A stretch of 64,000 nucleotides of DNA from Tetradesmus obliquus (taxonomy: Eukaryota; Chlorophyta; Chlorophyceae; Sphaeropleales; Scenedesmaceae), in NCBI GenBank assembly GCA_030272155.1, contig CP126191.1, forward strand, positions 10,190,501 to 10,254,500, written 5' to 3'. The notes below the pieces were generated by a model, which saw nothing but the letters and a program-made list of their open reading frames with translations, was not told where the DNA came from and did no database searches. Of this stretch, positions 59,920 through 64,000 are shown in pieces. Position numbers and translations under genes: made by a program. Numbering within the stretch: the stretch's first letter is position 1; each line of letters starts with the position of its first letter.

Positions 59920-62900
59920 GGCAGGGTTGTTGGCTGCAAGCCTTCGTTGTAATACAGGCACAGCATGTTCCTCCTGCTGATGTTGATGGCTAGGTGACCA
60001 CAACGTCCTGTTATTTTTTATCGTCATGATAAGGTCCCGTTCCGCATCCTGTGCTCAACGAACTGCGCAAAGTGCATTGCACGCGTTACAGGGCATGCAG
60101 ATTCCAGCTCACCGTTGCTTGTTGTTCCGCAGGACACGCCCTGTCCAACAGTAGAGTCAGAGCAAGTAGGCTGCACAGGAGGTACGCATGCAGCAGCAAC
60201 ATGAGCAAGACAGTCAGACTTGCTGTAAATCGAAGCATGTGCATGTGGCAGGTGTTTTGGCATGCAGTGCACCATGCTGGCCCAGCAATGCACCTGGGAT
60301 GGCAGATGTGTGCTGCCAAAACAGCACAACCTTCGCTGACGACCTGTCAACCTGCCAACCAAGCAAACAGCGCCTACCAAACCCTTACAGGCTTTATTGC
60401 ACTTGACAGGTGCTGCCATCAGACTACACTCTACAGGTCAAAGTCAACCCATTACTTAAACGTGCTTGGCTGGTGACCTTTCGCAGCTGCCTCACAACTC
60501 ACCACACAGGGTGGTGGGCTAGGTGATGGCGGTGTAGGGCTAGGTGACGCCTCTGCAGCCTGCGCCAGACAGCATGCAGTGTTGTGCAGTTTTAGCATGC
60601 GATTTTAACAAATCATTGATTCCTCAGACAAACACTTGGCAGCAGACATGGTCTACATTGCTTCACACCAGCTGTGGCCGTTGCTGATCAGCAAAGTCCC
60701 CTGGCTGTGACAGTCTCAAGCATACCGACAACAAGCCCAACTGGCAGGCAGCATTCTAGTATTAACCAGTACATGGGCATGCGGTGCACGCTGCCTGGGT
60801 GCTTGCAGCAGTCTCTCATGCAGCTGCCCGCTGCTATCTGTGCTACCCAGCTGCTCATCAGCACGCTTGCATCGCTTGTAACACGCTGCAACGGCAAGCT
60901 GTAGCCTTGCACACACACCAAGATGGCTAGGACATGCGTGCTGCCACCATGTTGCTGCCTCATACAGCTGCGCACTCACCCCTCTGCAGCAGATGCTCTG
61001 TGCGGCAGTGCTGCCCACCACCAGCCCATTGATCAAGCCGGCAGGGTTCGGCGTGCTGCCGGTCGGGCAGCCAGCCGTCCATGAGGTGGCACAGGTTGCA
61101 TCAGCAGGGTAGATTGCATCACAGCAGATGGCCTTGGCCGCAGCAGCATCCAAGGTTGCAATGCTGCTGCCTGCAGCAGAGGCCTTTGGAGCAAAGCCGA
61201 GGCCACACACAAATGCTTGCTGTCCAGAAGCAGCTCCGTTTGTGTTGCTGCATGTTGCGCTTGTGGGGAACGCAGAAGCACAGTTGCCAGGAGCTGTTAC
61301 GGCCCAGTTGGCTGTCGTGGTGCCGAAGACGCGTGTGCAGGTGGCAATGGTTGCCTGGCCAGCTCCAAAGCAGGTTGCTGTGCAGGTAGCGCCGACAGTG
61401 GTGGCGCAGTTGGTGGCCCAGTTGGCGTAGGCTATGCCAACCAGCGGACTGTCAAGGCAGCGGACTGCAGGGCAACAGCAGGCAGCATTGTTTAAAGGAT
61501 CACCCTCGCCCTCGACCACGCCCGCGCAAATGGCCCCACGTGCGTACGCGCACACAAACGCGCACGCGCGCACAAACATCCACACAACTACGTGCATGCG
61601 CACACACGAAGACAAGCACGCGCGCACGCACCTGCGTGTGCATGCCAACTCCCACGCCCATGTGAAAAGGCACGTACGCACATGTGCACAAAACAAGAAG
61701 GCACGCACGCGCGAGAGGGCGTGCACACACGAATTATGTGCATGTGCATGTGCATGTGCACGCACACGCACACGCACACGCACACGCACCCTGCAACTCG
61801 GGTATGTGAAGCCGGAATCATTTGTAATCGTGGATTAGCCTGCCACGGTGAAATTTAGAAGTTTCTCTAGAGTACACACCGCCCGACACGCACACGCACA
61901 CGCACACGGACACGCACACGCACACGCGCACACTTACACGCCACGGGCATATACACACAAAAAAGGCACGCACGTACGCACAAACATGTGAAGGCACAGG
62001 AACACACATGCACACGCGCACGCTCAAGTGAAGAGGCTTGCATGCATAAAGGAGCACACACTAGCAGGCGCACATGCATGTGCACCCAAACGCACACGCG
62101 CCCAAACAGGCCCCCGCCCTCGCGCCTTGAGCCGCCCCACCACCCACCTTGAAGGCGCACATGCACATGCACATGCACACATTGCGTCACCACAGAGAAG
62201 GATTGGCTATACGCAGCAGGCCAACAGTAAGAACAGTTCCGTAGTAGATGCCGCAGTAAATGCCCATGTTGCCTAGTGCCAGACCTCTTCTCCGTTGCGG
62301 ACAGCAACTCACTTGGTGTGCAGCTGCCGGAGATTGCTGACCACGCTCCGGTGACGGTGTCACAAACAGCAAAGGGGGATCCTGTGGCGTCACCCGAGCA
62401 CGTGGCGTCGCACCGGGCCAGGTTTGCGCAGCCGCCAGTGGGCCAGGCGCTACCTTCCGGTGTTGTTGAGGGCACGCCTGTGCATTCCTTTTTAGCTGCA
62501 GAGCAGCAGCAGGCATGCAGCACGGTACGCAGAAGGTGAGCAGCTGCAGGACATCCGATGCTAGCTTCCGATGCAGTTCTTCCTGCTTGTAACAGCTGAG
62601 CAGCAGTGTACATGTGGACATGTGCGAGCAGCACAAATCAACCGCAGTGAGTAATTCTCACATGCGGGACCTGTGGCACAGTGCCGGCATGCCATGGTTG
62701 CAACCGCCCTTTTGTGCAATGCGCGCTGGAGCTTCTGGGCTACGTAGCGCCCGCTTCTACGCTGAGTTCTTTCTGCTTGCTGCTGGTGCTTGAGTTAGGT
62801 GCGTCACACTGTGACATTGTGCATGATGCCACGTCCAAGCCACCCACAACAGCATGTTTCACTGCCAGCGCATTGTGCACAAATGTTCAGCGCTCCGGGA

Positions 62901-64000
62901 CTCACGCTGTTCTGTGGCAGGGCAGCTGGCGGTGGCGGGTATGGTCCACGTGCCAGCATCAGTGCAGGAGGCAGTCACTGTGCCGCCGTTGACGCAGGAG
63001 CCGATGCAGTCAAAGCCAGGGATCTGGCCCAGGCACTGCGTGCTGAAGAACGCTCCAGCAAACTCTGGCATGTTGGGGCAGGTGATGGCTTGCTGTGTGC
63101 CTGTAAACGGCAAAGCATGGGGTGAGTTGGACAGGCGGAATAAAGCCCAGCAAGCTAGGTCAGCCAACACACCACGTAGAGTGTCTGCTGCAATCCAGCT
63201 TCAAAGCGGCTTTTGAAACAGCATTGCATTGCCTGTCCAGCACCGTACACGCACAGCCCTTGAGCAAGTCACATCACACACCTGCGACCTGAGTGGCGTT
63301 GGTCAGCGTAGCATCAAACACAGCTGTCAGGTTGGCAGCCACGATGGCCGTCTGCACTTTCACAAGCAGATCCGCTGCACCTCCGTCCTTCAAGTCCGTG
63401 TTGAGCATCTGCAGCACCGTGTCCAGGCTGGCACCAGCAGGCAGGCTTGAGCTGGGCTTGCCGGTGATGGCAGCATACAGCGCACGGGAGGCAGCATCCA
63501 CTTGGGCTGCCGTGGTGAGCAGTGGGGAGGTGGTGATGGACAGCGTGACAGTGACGTTGCTGGCGAGCAGGCGCCTGCCGGTGGCAGCGGGCTGCAGAAA
63601 TGCAGCAAGGACAGCAGCGGCGGCGATGGCAGGATGGCAGCAGATGCAGGGGCAGCGGTAAGCGCCGCGTCAGCAGTTTGTAAGGCAGCAACGGCGTGGT
63701 TGCCAACCCATCACTGCTCCACCAAGGCCAGCTGCTGGAGCTGTGGGAGTTGCGTGCTGATGTACATTGAGGCTGGTTGGGCTGCTGCCTTGTGCTGCTT
63801 GCAAATAGCATGCCAAATGAGCAGCAGATGGCCGCATCATCAAACCAGGCGTGAAATGTTCAAAACCAGTGGGACTGCAGAATACGCATGCTCTTCTGGG
63901 GCAGTTTTTGAGGCTCACCTTGCAGTCGATCACTTCAACAAACACAAGGGCGGATTCAGCAGTGGGCAGGCCGCTGGTGATTGTAGCTCTCACGCCGTTT
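55608..64000 (-). CDS. Large secreted Cys-rich modular protein, paralog 2, 5' end outside the window
   Basis: Seventeen exons with fully consistent phases: (64000)-63919, 63591-63282, 63100-62906, 62495-62313, 61464-60980, 60559-60503, 60170-60113, 59869-59774, 59322-59276, 59042-58919, 58612-58524, 58169-58044, 57602-57461, 57182-56915, 56638-56549, 56142-55912 and 55680-55608 (stop). Module order matches paralog 1 up to DGCGGFCTKTC: ASNVTVTLSIT module, sushi-like modules (QAITCPN, KKECTGVPS, AVRCLDSPL), a short Ser-Pro hinge, knot modules (CGGTCTATC, NGCGSFCSRNC, CGGTCPRQC). The C-terminal domain is different: TTLFLQTFETN, TRWGQLASSDSQ, HNRDYIFHLGW, DDMGVTGKVFWVSAS, AGWYVLQHVFV, YADMKIF and YGWNIQTNWQTAMKIDSVSY. 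The DRDYIFH / GWYVLQHVF pattern resembles beta-sandwich modules I know from bacterial secreted proteins. Likely extracellular; ligand unknown. Confidence 0.8.
61735..61935. repeat. Alternating purine-pyrimidine repeats in an intron
   Basis: The intron between exons 62495-62313 and 61464-60980 of paralog 2 contains runs of GTGCAT (61738-61760), (CGCACA)n near 61760-61790 and 61880-61935, and further CACACG/CATGCACA tracts to about 62185. Such strictly alternating tracts favour left-handed DNA. There is no coding content. Confidence 0.8.

Noticed and set aside
1-64000. Prokaryotic features, tRNA or rRNA genes, CRISPR arrays, viral genes
   Set aside because: Spliced genes throughout. I scanned by eye and saw no cloverleaf, rRNA-like or regularly spaced spacer-repeat structure; covariance-model searches would be decisive for small RNAs.

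Overview
The window is nuclear DNA of a eukaryote, most probably a chlorophyte green alga of the Chlorophyceae; Scenedesmaceae or another Sphaeropleales lineage is my inference. Genes are split by short GT-AG introns (donors mostly GTGAG, GTGCG or GTAAG). Coding exons carry very many in-frame CAG/GCA runs giving polyGln and polyAla. The recognisable proteins are plant/algal types: a SIZ1-like SUMO ligase, a SnRK2-like kinase and a TKL kinase. There are no operons, rRNA or tRNA genes that I can recognise, and no CRISPR array.

Layout. 1-4581 (+): 3' part of a SIZ1/PIAS-type gene (PHD, PINIT, SUMO-interacting motif) whose SP-RING has lost its zinc ligands. 5153-8406 (+): large low-complexity protein with a coiled coil and C-terminal RING. 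8407-10875: convergent intergenic DNA with a (CTCACT)n array. 10876-12135 (-): small secreted protein. 14428-19187 (-): SnRK2-like kinase with an N-terminal acylation motif. 19188-24722: 5.5 kb without a gene I can model, though some stretches look exonic. 24723-29854 (-): TKL kinase with an activation segment of about 795 residues and a C-terminal CaaX box. A 1.3 kb divergent promoter region separates it from 31144-33577 (+), a two-domain GST-like gene with one apparent frameshift and a peroxisomal SKL tail. 34640-35760 is a degenerate satellite.

The last 28 kb is dominated by two tandem paralogous genes on the minus strand, 36472-49867 and 55608 to beyond 64000. They encode secreted proteins built from one ordered series of Cys-rich modules. 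The paralogs share exon lengths and intron phases over eleven consecutive exons, then switch to unrelated C-terminal domains, consistent with exon shuffling.

The first exon of the upstream member is interrupted by a 2.4 kb element (47248-49662) with terminal inverted repeats and a CAGT target duplication. Most of its interior is a giant inverted repeat made of 144-bp units in a 288-bp higher-order period. Removing the element and one target copy restores an open reading frame exactly, so this is a transposon insertion into coding sequence that the gene must splice out or tolerate.

Gene models were assembled by eye from open frames, splice sites and phase agreement. Where phases did not close (two junctions in the 36-50 kb gene, one frameshift in the GST gene) this is stated. 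All three translation frames of this CAG-rich DNA can look protein-like, so isolated 'exons' in gaps are given low confidence.
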